Positions 10,894 to 22,283 of a DNA stretch of 64,000 nt are shown here, in pieces. Below the pieces are notes generated by a model, which worked only from the letters and a program-made list of their open reading frames with translations, made no database searches and was not told where the DNA came from. Where the stretch lies: the NCBI GenBank assembly GCA_003952965.2, contig RXIC02000499.1, positions 26,616 to 90,615 on the forward strand, written 5' to 3'. Each line of letters begins with the position of its first letter. Position 1 is the stretch's first letter. Origin of the DNA: Morella rubra (lineage: Eukaryota > Streptophyta > Magnoliopsida > Fagales > Myricaceae). The position numbers were made by a program, and so were the translations under genes.

Positions 10894-11339
10894 GTGTTTG
10901 ACATCATGACTTGGTAGAAAAATTATTGACTTGTAGTATTTTTTGAATGCCTAATTGGGGGTAAGGGTGGAAACATGTTCAAGTATTTGAAGATTTTGAA
11001 TCTTTAGACCTACAATCTATTTCTTGTTAACATACTCAACTGCTTAGAAAGTTTTTAAGCTTGTTTATACTCTGTTATTATCCTTAGTATAGGTGTTGAG
11101 ATTATCCATATGCCAATTGCTTAGGCTAATGCTCTATTTAAATTTGTTTAAAAATTGTTTCTGTTCTAGTTATGATTTGATTTTTCGTACGTGTTTCTAT
11201 TTTAGAGTGATTTCTTTATTACATGACAAGTTGTTACTATGTTTTTTAGTTAATAGGCTTTATGATATTTTAAACTAAGTTCTCTTTTAGTGATGACAAA
11301 ATTTAGTTTTTGATATATGTTAGCTTAGTTTTGTCACGG
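10894..11339. other. no gene recognised
   Basis: AT-rich. Probably the 3' untranslated part of the copia remnant whose polypurine tract lies at about 11348. Confidence 0.35.
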
Positions 11340-11740
11340 AGTTGTCAAAGGGAGAGATTGTATGTTAATAGTGTGATTGCGATTGCACTGTTTCAGAAGG
11401 TCAAAGTTAGAAGAAAATTAGCCTGAGGTTTACTTCCTTTGTTTTTCTCTCCAAGATTTTAAAGATTAGAAACTCCTTCTTAGAGAAATTTTCTTCTAAT
11501 CCTTGTGTTCCTTGGAAGAAGTTGAAGCAGAGTGTGTTGTAGATCTACCATATCTGTGTTGTGAAGAAGATTATCATCCATCACTGAGGAAAACCTTGAG
11601 AGTTCTCAAGGCTGAGACTGCTGGAATTTCGTATTGTTATCCATATGAAAGGGTTCAAAGAATCAACGGGATTTTAAAGTGGGTAATTTTATTAAGTTTT
11701 TTAAAATACCTATTCACCCCTCTCTACAAAATTTGAAATG
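11340..11740 (+). repeat. copia 3' end: polypurine tract and LTR remnant
   Basis: 'gtcaaagggagagattg' at about 11346-11362 matches the copia polypurine tract that precedes a 3' LTR (SIRE-type 'aaagggggagattg'). The following ~375 bp end with 'acctattcacccctctctac', a motif typical of the 3' end of SIRE-type LTRs. No coding domain is attached. Confidence 0.5.
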
Positions 11741-12600
11741 TTTTTGTGTGCTTGATTATCTCTTTCTATCTTTTAATTACTAGCTTGCGTTTGATTACTA
11801 AATAATCTTGATTGAAAGGATATAGAATTTTTTTTATATGCTGATGAGGCTTAGTTCTCTTGTTGATGATGAAGGGGCATAGAGTTTGTGTATTGAAAAA
11901 TTTGTCTTACGTTTTAAAGTTGTAAGTATTTTTAATTCGGGTTTATCAATGTTAATTTGTTACAACTTTTTTTTAATGTTTAATTTCTTTAAATTTTATA
12001 TATACTATTAAATGTGTGTATATATATAGCACTTTTTTAAATGTATTTTTAATTTGTTAAAACTTTTTTTTTAAATGAGATGAATTTTTTTAAATTAATA
12101 TCTTGTGGACACGTGTCAACCTTTTATTACTCTTACTCGTGACTTGGCTTCCGTCAACAACATCAATTATTTCCATCAATTTTATATAGTTTTTCTAGAG
12201 ATGCTTGAGGTAGGTTCCTTCATATAATAAATATTCACCTCAAGCAATCATAGCTTGTATCTAATTGAAAATCCAGTTAGGATACAAAAATTTATCTTAA
12301 AACTTATTTAGAAAAAGTAGAAGATATGATTGATTGACCTTTTACATTAAAGCACAAGGAAATCAGACTGAAAAGGCATTGAACAAAGGTTGAGTCAGGT
12401 AGCTCTTTCTGAAAACCGAACAAAAGAATCTACTCTACCTTTTAACATATATGATTAAGCATATGCAGGGGAAAAAGGAAGCAAAATAAAAATAAAAATT
12501 ACAGGTCAACTACATACCCCAAACTCAATAGCATACTTTAAAATATATCTCGGATGACAGATTGTTAGAGTGAAAATGATTAACAATTTGGTCGATGCGT
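11741..12600. other. no gene recognised
   Basis: AT-rich with poly-T tracts. Nothing with recognisable coding or repeat structure. Confidence 0.4.
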
Positions 12601-12618
12601 ACCTGAACAAAACCTTCG

Positions 12619-12972
12619 TTATATGCAACACACGGATTGTTTAGACAGCCTCACGAATGAAGCACAAAACAAATATTTCGAACCTATGAACTGCAGCTTA
12701 ATGGCCATCATGAACTCCACGAAAAGCCCAACAAACTGCAAGCAGATGCAATCATGTCCTCCAATCTGTGAGCAGAAGTCACCATGAATCAAATAGAGAA
12801 ATAACCCAACCACCCAATTTAATCGACGGAAGTGCAAGGAAAAAGAAAAGATAGCCAGAACTATGCCAAAAGCAGTAAAACACTCGAGATAGTTTCTCAA
12901 GTCCTCAGCCGCACTTGATGGTGGATCTTTACCAGTTAGTGCCCCACATTCACTCGGGGAATACACGAACAC
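12619..12972 (-). CDS. unrecognised reading frame with a hydrophobic segment
   Basis: A 117-residue minus-strand frame opens after a possible acceptor and reads 'FVYSPSECGALTGKDPPSSA', 'EDLRNYLECFTAFGIVLAIF', then a hydrophobic, probably membrane-spanning stretch. The first ~60 residues have coding-like composition; the rest looks like readthrough. It lies downstream of the DUF2358 exons on the same strand and could be a final exon or a separate gene. I do not recognise the family. Confidence 0.3.
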   Translation of the reverse strand: MFVYSPSECGALTGKDPPSSAAEDLRNYLECFTAFGIVLAIFSFSLHFRRLNWVVGLFLYLIHGDFCSQIGGHDCICLQFVGLFVEFMMAIKLQFIGSKYLFCASFVRLSKQSVCCI

Positions 12973-13230
12973 CTTCCATCTAAATATTCACGGAACAGAT
13001 TCATCAAATAGAATGAGAAAGAAAGGAAAATATATAAATGTTAAATAGATTCTTTTAGGCAATAGTGGATGCTGGAAATCAAATTAATACTTCTCGAAGA
13101 AACAGAAAAAGTGCAAGGATTTGTAAATATTAATGCAGAGGCCACGACTTCATAAATATACATAAAACGTACAGACAGAAAGAAACCAACACAAAGAGGA
13201 GGTTCTAATCACACAAATTTGTGGAAGACA

Positions 13231-13262
<32 letters not shown>
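13231..13262. repeat. poly(A) tract
   Basis: About 30 consecutive A residues, between the DUF2358 exons and the downstream frame. Confidence 0.9.
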
Positions 13263-13267
<5 letters not shown>

Positions 13268-13329
13268 ATACTATGATCTGGCGATCAAGGAATGTCTCCA
13301 GGATATTCTCCCCGCTTTTTCTTCACTCT

Positions 13330-14902
13330 CCAGAACGTGCCAACCTCAACCAATTCTTTTCCAATGCCACTGAAAAACCACATATCAGAAACAACTAATC
13401 TGCAGCATGCCTGACAATCTGCCAAATGAAAAAAGAGGCAAGTATCGCAATCATAGCATACAAACAAGTTCGTACATGCACATTGCATCACAAGAAAAGC
13501 TTTTTTTTCTCACATTAAACTTGTCATCTAATTCGTATACTGTACTCCCATCGATGTAAATGAAGGGCTTGGTAAGTTCTGCAAAAAGTAGAATAGAGAA
13601 AACAATAAAAAAGGTGGGTTGGAGTTGGTTGGCTGCATCAGACAAAGCTAAGCATAGAGTTGATTTAAGGAGGCTTATAAGCAAGATTACTTTCACTCTT
13701 TTAGAAATATATAAAACGATTCTCCAATTTACACAGACCAACCAGGAGCATTTATCCTTCCTAAGAAGACTAAAAGGAGAAAAAATAAAAGAATTAAGTA
13801 GATTCTCAATCACCTCCCACCCCTGAATGGACCAAAGAAAAAATAGGATCTGAGCTTATACAGCCAAAAACTCAACGGGATGAGTTAAGCACCTTAGTTT
13901 CCACGTTGCTAGCACAAAATTAGGATCTGAGCTTATATCCTGCAGTGAAGTCACATTAACAGTCTTAATGAACTCCAAATAAACTTGATAACCTAGGAAG
14001 AATTAAAAGGGTTGGAAAAAGAGCCCACATTATGTGCACTTCAAAGTTTTAATACAAGAATGATTCATGACAAGAGAAAAAAAAAACCCAAAAACGGAAT
14101 AATGTGCCTCACAATATCCTTACAAGAACTGGAAAATAACATACAGTTCTCATCTGGCAGATACGGGGTAGATCTTAATGAAGCCTTAATGGATTCAGAT
14201 GAGATAGAAAGTTTTGAGATGCATGACCCCTTTTGCTAATAACTTTGTACAATATCAATACAAACTAAACGGATTTTTCTTGTCGAATCCTAAAGGTAGA
14301 CTATGAAAGCAGTATTGTTTTCCCCTTCTTTTTTTTTTGGACAAGTAAAATGAAAGCAGCATTTGCTGAAACTGAACAACTCTTTTTTTAAACAGGTGGT
14401 TGTCTACAACTTCTTTCCAAATTTCACAAAAGACAATTCCATAGAAAGCCGTTCATGGAGAAGCATATAGAATCTGCAGTGAATCCCAACTCTAAAACAG
14501 TAGGAAAAACATAGATCTTGTACAATGGAGACAAACTGAAACTTCCTTACATCATACATTGGTAAGCATGCTAAAGAATGGATCAAACTCATGTTTTCAT
14601 TTACCAACGGAAGGATTCCATAACATAAACTTCTGAATCAGTCAAAACATTTGATGCAGGTACCCAACAGTTCTGTTATTATAACTGAAACCAAATTTTA
14701 CATAGAGAATGACTACCTTTCAATCTTTTGCAACCCAATTGATGGGGAGTCAAATAAAGGAACAAGCAATTTCAAGTTCCGTGAATACAACTCCCTACCT
14801 GAAGAGTGAAGAGCGAAAGGCAGAGAAATTAGTTGATTCTTCTGATACAATTATTTTCCCACAAAGTGGAAACTTTCAGTGTGCTTTGAAATTTACAAGC
14901 AG

Positions 14903-14941
<39 letters not shown>

Positions 14942-15426
14942 TAAAGCATCTAGGACTATTTAGGCACTTGATGATGAAGTCTAGATTTGAAACTGCGTTG
15001 AAAGAACTAAAGACTTTCCCTTATACATAGTACATAGAGATTGACGTGAAAATGCGCTAGTGTCGTCCTTACCTTATATAGGTAATCACCTAAACAAGAA
15101 ATGAGACTAATGGGAAAATAAAACAAAGGCAGTCAAATTTCAACAAGACAAATGTTGCTTTCAAATTTATAATAGGTAAGCCATTAAATCAAGCATGATT
15201 AACAAAGAGCAGGTTCGGTGATGGTTCCCATCACACATTTATTATGTAGGATTTAATAAAACTATATCTCTGAGAACTAATCGTTAACTGATATGATAAA
15301 AAAGCACAACAAAATGGATTAAATAATGCTCATCGCAAAATCCAGAAATAGCTTTCTTACCTCGAAATCTAATAGTTGGATCTTCAAACATACAATCTTC
15401 AGCATAAATTGAGGAATTTAAAGCCC
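13330..15426 (-). pseudogene. DUF2358-family (NTF2-like) gene remnant, multi-exon
   Basis: Short exons too small to stand out as long frames can be read on the minus strand. 15426-15361 gives 'ALNSSIYAEDCMFEDPTIRF'. 14798-14717, joined in phase, gives 'GRELYSRNLKLLVPLFD' and 'PSIGLQKIE'. 13939-13893 gives 'SDPNFVLATWKLR'. 13578-13514 gives 'TKPFIYIDGSTVYELDDKFN'. About 13418 gives 'IVRHAA'. Each is flanked by AG/GT. This is the conserved DUF2358 order (YADDC.FEDPT..FRG..LY..NL..LVPF / NF.LATWKLRTYL / IDGSTVYDL / VRHAESW). Defects: the 14717-to-13939 junction is out of phase, the 'RTYLK.PW' segment is deleted at 13578, and a stop follows IVRHAA. A possible first exon lies at about 16339-16170. 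The protein would be a small plastid-type NTF2-like protein of unknown role. Confidence 0.65.
14903..14939. repeat. (GA)n microsatellite
   Basis: Uninterrupted 'gagaga' run in the intron between the first two readable DUF2358 exons. Confidence 0.9.
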
Positions 15427-16339
15427 CTATGTCAAATAAAAAGACAGTGTTAAGGACACATAGTTAATCAATAATTGGCCTAATTTGGATTTTTGGATAT
15501 CTTCATTACATTTGACAGACACTTCTTCCTAGTCTCAACAATCAGCATAAGCGAAGCTGAATAGGAAGAAGGAAAAGGCTTTTAACTAAGATCTATGAGC
15601 CCACAACTTCCACAAGATCCTGTGATATTCATTAGTACACATAGGTTAGTCTCTTTCAGATAGTTCAACTTCATTGATTATGGTTCCTCACCTCTTAATG
15701 CGGTGTCTGTTTAATACCACTAATAAGTGACTTTGATACATGACTTTGCTTCTTAACTGACTACAACCCCCTTGGAACTTTAAATAGCCCTCAGAAAGAA
15801 CATAAAGGAGAGATTCCATCCATCTAGTAGTTCTGAATAATATCAGATAAGTACACCTGGGAGCAAATGCTATGCAGAGAATGTACAATATCTCAATATC
15901 ATTCAACAAAATTAAAACACTGACATCTAGCCTGAATCCTAATCTTGGAATAGAAAACCTCCTTCTCTAGCCAGTTCTCTCAAGCTGAAGGCACTAATTC
16001 AGTGCTCATGCACTTCAACCATTATCCTCTGAAACACCAAATTTAATCGACTTGTCATTTCAACACCCAAAAGAGTCATGCTCTCGTAGCATCAAGATTC
16101 AAGGGAGAGTGAATTGGGGGCACTAGAATTTGGAAGCGGCACTTCGCGTGTTACTCTGGAGAGATTACCTGACTTTGGATCTCGCCTAACCAAAAGCCTC
16201 TTTTCAAATCGCCTCCGTTTCGCCCCGTGCATCTTCTCTCGTACGTCCCTTTCCCGTACACCTCACACTGCTGTTCTGATTCTGCTCTCGCCATTTTCTC
16301 TCCCTCCCGATACCTCTCTCTCAATTCTCTCTCTCTCAC

Positions 16340-17920
16340 TCGTCAAATCGCTGGCTGTGTTAGAACGGGTGAATTCAAATAGATGGAATTTTTGTTTTTT
16401 TATATCCTTTGGGCAGCAACGGCTACTTGAATTCTTTTTTCCCGTGGCCGATCGATCTTTTAAATTTGATTGCTGGAAGTTGACGTAAAGAGTAACGGGC
16501 TTAAAAGTATAGGGCTGCTGTCAAGTGAACTGTGGGCTTTTGTATGGGCTTAAGTCCACCATCTTATTCGGAAGATTGATGGGCTCAAGTTCTTCAGCTC
16601 TGACTCTCACCTTGATCCAGCCCTCGCCTATAGGAGTCAACTTCATTAAAATCTAATTTGGAAGAGCCTAATAACACATCTTAAAGAAGAAGAATTTTTG
16701 GCCTACGAATTTTTTTCTTTTCTTTTCTCATGCTGTTTTTAGAGGAGTGGCCCTCCTGCATGCCCTACAAGGGACAGAAGAAAGAGAACCCTCGTCCCTC
16801 CCACCACCACACAAGGTGGACACCAGAGCTCCAGAACGAGCCCCCTTCCCCTGCCCTAATCATGACTCGTAGGTGTAAAATTGAAAACGGGGAAAAGAAA
16901 AAAAGAAAAAGAACAAAGAAGTACTTATTCTATTTTACTCAGAAATTTATGGATTTCAAGAATTAGTAATGTAGAATTACCTTTCGCATTTTACTTGAAA
17001 AAATAGTTCAAATAAAGTATAATAATTCCATCCTTTATTTTTTTGAAAATATATAATATTTGGAGGCATACTAAATAGAAATAGTGGATAAACACAGAAA
17101 GAAAAGAAGTGAATTATACTAGTATAAAATTCCTTCTAGTCTAATGATTTAACAATATTTAGCACTGTTATTTTTGCCTTTTTTATTTTTATTAATGTAA
17201 GATTATACTTTCTAGGGAGCTTTGATTGTTGATTCGTTTATCCCCTTCTACTATTTATTAGGCCTCCCGCCTTATAAAAATGTTTATGGCAGAAAATCAC
17301 CAATTAGAAACTCACCAATTACAGATTATTTTTCCATGCAGGGTAAGTAGAAACTCAATGGAGAAAAAAAAAGGGTGTCATTGGCTCATTATACCTATGA
17401 CAAATGAACTCATGAAGTAAGAAAAGATACATATCGATTCATGTGGTCACGTTTTCGTTAAAATTTGGTCCCTCCATCCATATCTGTCTTTTTCAATAAT
17501 GATAAATGTCAATGTATCAAATGGAGCCCACATCACTAATAATCACCGATGCTACTTGCCCAGCCAATTGAGTGGGTCCAAGCAATGCCATTTCAATTAG
17601 AGAGCTAAGTGTAATTTTTTTGTGTGGTGGTGATGTGGCTTGACTTAGCTAATCAAACTTGAGACAAGGCGCTTTATGAGATGTAATGGTTTGGCTGGAC
17701 ACGTGGCACGCAGTAATTGGTGGTGAAGTGAACTCTATTTGACACATTGACCTTTACAATTATCAAAATAGACAAGGATAGAAAGGATGACACATTTTAA
17801 TGGAAACATGAACATAGGAAGCCAAATGTATCTTTTATTACTTCACGAACTTATTTGTAAATTTTTAATAGAGATTGTAGGAAAAAAACAAAGTGTTAAT
17901 TAAGATTTGTGTATAGATCA
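16340..17920. other. no gene recognised
   Basis: The presumed upstream region of the DUF2358 gene begins with a CT-rich tract (16250-16340 on the plus strand). Beyond it is AT-rich sequence with no recognisable coding or repeat structure. Confidence 0.4.
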
Positions 17921-17929
17921 CAAACTCTT

Positions 17930-18110
17930 TTTTTTTTTTTTTAAGCATAATACCTAGGGCCACTGAGGAATCACAATGTTGCAAATAAGCCTTGCGTAAC
18001 GTTTCACGTTGAAACCCTTGAGGTCGAGTTCCTATAAAAAAGCCTCTCCGTCTACTTTCCGTTGAACCCGTTAACAACAATTGTTGAGTAGGATTTAACC
18101 AATCAATGAG
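17930..18110 (-). other. short open segment followed by poly(A), unidentified
   Basis: On the minus strand an open frame ('WLNPTQQLLLTGSTESRRRG', 'RPQGFQRETLRKAYLQHC') runs straight into about 15 A residues. The layout resembles a retroposed fragment, but I recognise neither a gene nor SINE A/B boxes. Confidence 0.25.
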
Positions 18111-18539
18111 TGCCACCTGTCCACATATTTTGTGAGAGAAAATATTTTTCCTCGGTTATTTAAAAATATGACTGAGTCTTTGGACCCTCGAGTCAGAAAA
18201 TATGGATGAAGAAGAAAGGGAGAAAAATATGTTTGGTTCATATTAGGAGGATTCATCTCATGAGTTGCATTGGATCGTTTTCAAATTGGAAAAGCCATAA
18301 TTCGGCTTCTTCTTCTTCGTCCATTGTTGGATCATTTTGAAGTCTAAAAGCAGTGATCGTTTTCATCTCATGTGTACCTCAATGGATTGAGAGGAATATG
18401 CTTCACAAAAGATGGCATCACTAGTTCAAAAATTTCATACCGTTGAATTTGATGCTTAATTTCACTCTAAGGTGCAAATCGTTGGGAGAGATAACATAAT
18501 GAGTTCAATGTCTCAAAAATAAAATATTAGAATGCAATG
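18111..18539. other. no gene recognised
   Basis: Nothing readable on either strand. Confidence 0.4.
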
Positions 18540-19979
18540 TGTCAACATCCCCAAACATAAGGGTATTTAACCCTTAACAATTTCTCCACAAATACTAAAA
18601 GATCATGGAATAAACACTGTATGCATAGCATCTAAGCACAAAGGTCCAAGATATTCAAAGAAACACAAGTTTAGAAGGAGATATTACCAAACTGTGAACC
18701 TTAAGCATGCTAAAGCTAAGTGTTTTACTTCAAACTTCAAGATGCCAACATGCAATGATATATTATCTAAACCTAGGTCATTTTTTCACATCATCAAACC
18801 TTCAATCACTTACATTTGAAACAAGAGGTAAAGGGCTCTAGAGAATCTAGGAACTCTTTTATATAGACCAATAACACATGCAAACTATGATCTTTTAGAC
18901 AAAACACTTCCCAATGGCCAAATTTGTTCAACCTGTGACATATAACTTCATTCATCAATCTTATCCACAAGTAACTCACACAAATCTCCATCTAATCATA
19001 TGAATAGCAAGACTACCCTTGCCTTTCAATAAGCTTCCATATTGGTCCTTTGAAAAACTCGATTGCACCTGGAGATTTCAAAACAAAATGTTCAATATTA
19101 GATTAAATCTTAAAGAAAGGAAACTAAGGAAAATCACTGCAATCCTCATACCTCTTTCTCCTTTTTTTTCCCCTCCTCTCTTCTTTCTTTTCTTCTCTCT
19201 TCTTCTCTTTCTTTGTTCTTCTTCTTTCTCTCGGCTTATCTCTCTCTCTCTGCACAGCTAACAAACTAACTGAACCCCTCGGTTCTCTCTCACTTAAATA
19301 GGCATCCTTAACTAAAGTTAGAATATAGGGTTAAACCTAATCTAGCTGTAGCTAATGATTAACTTAAAGTTAATTAAAGGAAGCAAGCTTAATTTATGGC
19401 CTGTTTGAGAGGCTGGGGGGTAGTCCAAGACAAGTGTCAAAAAGTTTCTAATCAAGGTTCTAAAATCCCTCCAATTCCCGATGAAGCCGATTGTCTCCAT
19501 TTTCTTGTGTTAATGGGCTGGCTGTTCAAGCCCATTTGAGTCCATTTTTAACCCACAAAAAGGTCCACATGTCCAGCACATGTTCTAATTTTTCAAGGCT
19601 TTTTTTGCTTAAAAAACCCAAGATAAAGCCCTAATCACTAATTATAAATTATCTCACTAATGTTCTTAATTTAATTAGGCTTTAATGTCACTATATATGC
19701 TTAATCAAGGCTAAAATATCAAAGCAAGAGAGAAATTAAAAATTAGAGAGCTTAATTTTACTAATTCACAATTTCAAAGACTTGAGAAAAATCATTTAAC
19801 CACTAATATTTGGATATTATAGACAAACTCTTTAATCCTCATCCGTTCTTATTTATTAAACCAAGGAATCATAAAAAAACCACATGGATTTAATTAAACA
19901 AGAGAAGATACCAACAGAAAATTTCGAAATTAGACATAAAATATTATTAAAAAATATTTAATCGGGAAAGGGTACTACA
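18540..19979 (-). repeat. chromovirus (Tekay/Del-like) LTR, probably solo
   Basis: On the minus strand it begins 'tgtagtaccctttcccgatt' and ends 'ggggatgttgaca', the usual start and end of chromovirus LTRs. It has a TATA-like 'ctatttaagtg' near 19300 followed by a purine-rich leader. No gag-pol is attached on either side. Flanking 5-mers (CAATG left, AGGAC right) do not match, so a simple solo-LTR insertion with preserved target duplication is not shown. Confidence 0.5.
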
Positions 19980-19980
19980 A

Positions 19981-20160
19981 GGACGCATAATAAAAACTAT
20001 TTACTAGAGCTACAAATGTTTGCTTGATATCAGAATTAATGTCATAAGAGGAATTCCAGAGAACCAACTGCACAAGTTCTTGCATGTAAGATTCTATTTC
20101 AAGGCTTGTGATGCTGTTATCATGTGAAGTGTGATTGTTATTGTCGTTCACCTCGAAGAT
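19981..20160 (-). pseudogene. ent-copalyl diphosphate synthase C-terminal fragment
   Basis: The minus-strand frame reads 'NNNHTSHDNSITSLEIES', 'YMQELVQLVLWNSSYDINS', 'DIKQTFVALVNSFYYASL'. This matches the last conserved stretch of ent-copalyl diphosphate synthase (CPS/GA1), which in plants has 'MQELVQLVL...IDSDIKQTF..V.KSFYY' just before the C-terminus. The intact plastid enzyme makes ent-copalyl diphosphate for gibberellins. Only ~60 residues remain: the frame is cut at 'FYYASL' exactly where the LTR begins, and no other CPS exons (no DXDD motif) are seen to its right. Alternative: another class-II diterpene cyclase. Confidence 0.6.
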
Positions 20161-20164
20161 TTAG

Positions 20165-20559
20165 AAGATTAACTATCAGAAATGAATCTCATTCGGAATT
20201 GGATATGATGATGCCAAAAATCACCAATGGTCAGAGCCGATCAGATTTGAAAAAGGGCAAAGAAAGGGCCAGCATTAGGCGTGGAAGCTCTGATGCCTAA
20301 GTCAGATCTCAAAAAGAATTGAGTATTAGAAGAGCAATTAAAGTATGAGAAAATAGGGAGCATACCTGGCTATTTTGACCCGTTTTGACACGGAGAATCT
20401 AGAGTTGCTTATAGCCTTATATACAAGTAGATATTTTGTTTACATAAATCTTTTGTTTATTTCTATTTCTCATGTGATATTTATTTTCAATTACAAGAAT
20501 TCAAGAGGATGTTGATGTGTCAAAGGAGGAAGATTTTAATTGGTCCTTGCTTATTGTGT
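20165..20559. other. no gene recognised
   Basis: Possibly the interior of the CACTA element that ends near 21098, or intron of the CPS fragment. Nothing more can be read. Confidence 0.35.
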
Positions 20560-21098
20560 TGTATTTGAATATTTTAGTTGGTCTTTGCTTATTGTTATTT
20601 TATATTAAAAACTTGTTACTTTTTAGATTACTTGTAGAGATTCTTGTGTTTGTTGTAAAACGTTATTAATCAATGATGAAGTATATTTTGTTTTATTATC
20701 CTTGTTCTTTAAGTTTTTACATCCAATGAATTATGGTTATTAAAATAAATTTGTATTACCGATTATAGGAAAATATAGGAAAAAATTAGTGGTGTTTTAA
20801 AAATGTTGGGCTGGCATGGTCACCTGACCGCTGCTGTAGATATTTAAACGCAGGAAAAAAGGCCTAAAACGCTGCAAAAAAACCATCATTGCACTTCGAG
20901 TCTATAACCGGGGTCACAAATGCCGCTATAGACCGGCGGTCTTCACCAATGGTCGTGAAAACCACTGCTATAGCTTATGCCTTATTGCGATGGTTCAATA
21001 GTTGCGGTCGTGATCGCCGTTAAAAAATCGCCATCGATTATAGTGGCGGTTTTGGCAAGAAACCGCTGCTAAGGTTTTTTTTTTTTTTTTTTTGTAGT
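20560..21098 (+). mobile_element. CACTA element 3' terminal region
   Basis: Contains subterminal repeats of the form 'ccgctatagacc', 'cactgctatagc' and 'accgctgctaagg', and ends 'tttttttgtag', the inverse of the CACTA terminus (last bases mutated from TAGTG). 20600-20830 is homologous to the reverse complement of 60660-60860 (shared 'tgatgaagtatattttgttttatta' type block and 'tttagtggtgttttaaaaatg'), so the two are copies of one family in opposite orientation. The left end was not located. Confidence 0.65.
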
Positions 21099-21565
21099 TT
21101 ACTTTATATGTATGTATCTATCTACCTAATGACTAAATCATGGCTTTTTAAGACCATATATTAAGTTATGTTTTTAAGCTAATCTCATAATATTTTTTTA
21201 AATAATAATGTCATAATTAAATAATATCATATTACTAATTATTCAAAATATATATGCTCATTATAAGTATGATGATAGATGTTTTCTAAATTACTTAGAT
21301 TTAGTCAATAAATATGCAATTACCATAACAACCATGGATTATAATTTAAATTATATCATATAACGACTTCAATTTTCATAACATTCATCTAATTCCATAT
21401 TTTATTAAGTAGGTCCTTTAAAATAAAAATTTTCAAATACATGACAAAATAAAATTATATATTAAAAGGAATATAATAATATATAAAATAATTATTAACA
21501 TTAAATAACTTATAATTAATAAAATTTATTAATGCATTCCCAATGATACTAAGAGGAAATCCCGG
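21099..21565. other. AT-rich, no gene recognised
   Basis: Very AT-rich spacer between a CACTA end and a copia LTR. Confidence 0.5.
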
Positions 21566-21815
21566 TGTTAGGACACTACCAACAAGCACCATTGCTGCCA
21601 GCAAGGACTCTTCATCTTCTCTAGCTCATCATGACACCTAGCACAACTCCAGAATTTTCTACCATATTCTCAGAGCATATTTTCTGTCATTGTAATATTC
21701 TATCCATGATTCTCTGACATTCTTGTTACGTCCTGATACGTCTATTATATAGACCTTGTACACAATAATGTAAAGCACGAGAAACCAATACAATGAAAAG
21801 GTCATTTTATCATCA
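21566..21815 (+). repeat. 5' LTR of a small copia element
   Basis: Begins 'tgttaggacac', has 'tattatatag' about 70 bp before its end, and ends 'ttatcatca' immediately before 'tggcattagagctct', a primer-binding site of the Met-tRNA type. About 250 bp, typical of Ale/Retrofit copia elements. Confidence 0.7.
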
Positions 21816-22283
21816 TGGCATTAGAGCTCTAGAAAAGACTCATGTCTAACAGATGGCATAATCCGGATTCTCTAACAGCTTCGCTTCTTCTTCTTCCAGC
21901 ACCATTCTACCTACATCTTCCACCAAATATAACCTCACCACCTCTCTACCTCCTTTATTTACTGTTAAACTCACTCACGACAATTATCTCCTATGGTGAG
22001 CACAGATGATACCTTACCTTCGAGGTCAAAAACTCTGGATATGTTGATGGATCTATTACACCTCCATCCCTGTTTCTTGAAGATCTCACCACACTAAACC
22101 TATCATTCTCTACCTGGCATCAACATCATCAACTTATTTTGAGTGCTATAATCTCCTGTCTTTCCGAGTCTCTCATAGCTCAAGTTATTGCTCACACGAC
22201 TTCTCACTCAGCCTGGTCTGCCCTTCAATAACTCTTCGCAACCAAGTCACAAGCTCGCCTTGTCCAACTCCATTATTTGCTTG

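Noticed and set aside
14709..14963. 84-residue plus-strand frame ending in a GA-repeat-encoded RERE tail
   Set aside because: It is the antisense of the well-supported DUF2358 exon 14717-14798 plus a microsatellite.
16114..16488. 124-residue plus-strand frame
   Set aside because: It lies in a CT-rich tract antisense to the presumed 5' end of the DUF2358 gene. Ser/Leu-rich, no homology.
18540..19979. solo LTR with target-site duplication
   Set aside because: LTR-like ends are present, but CAATG and AGGAC do not match, so I report an LTR without claiming a clean solo insertion.
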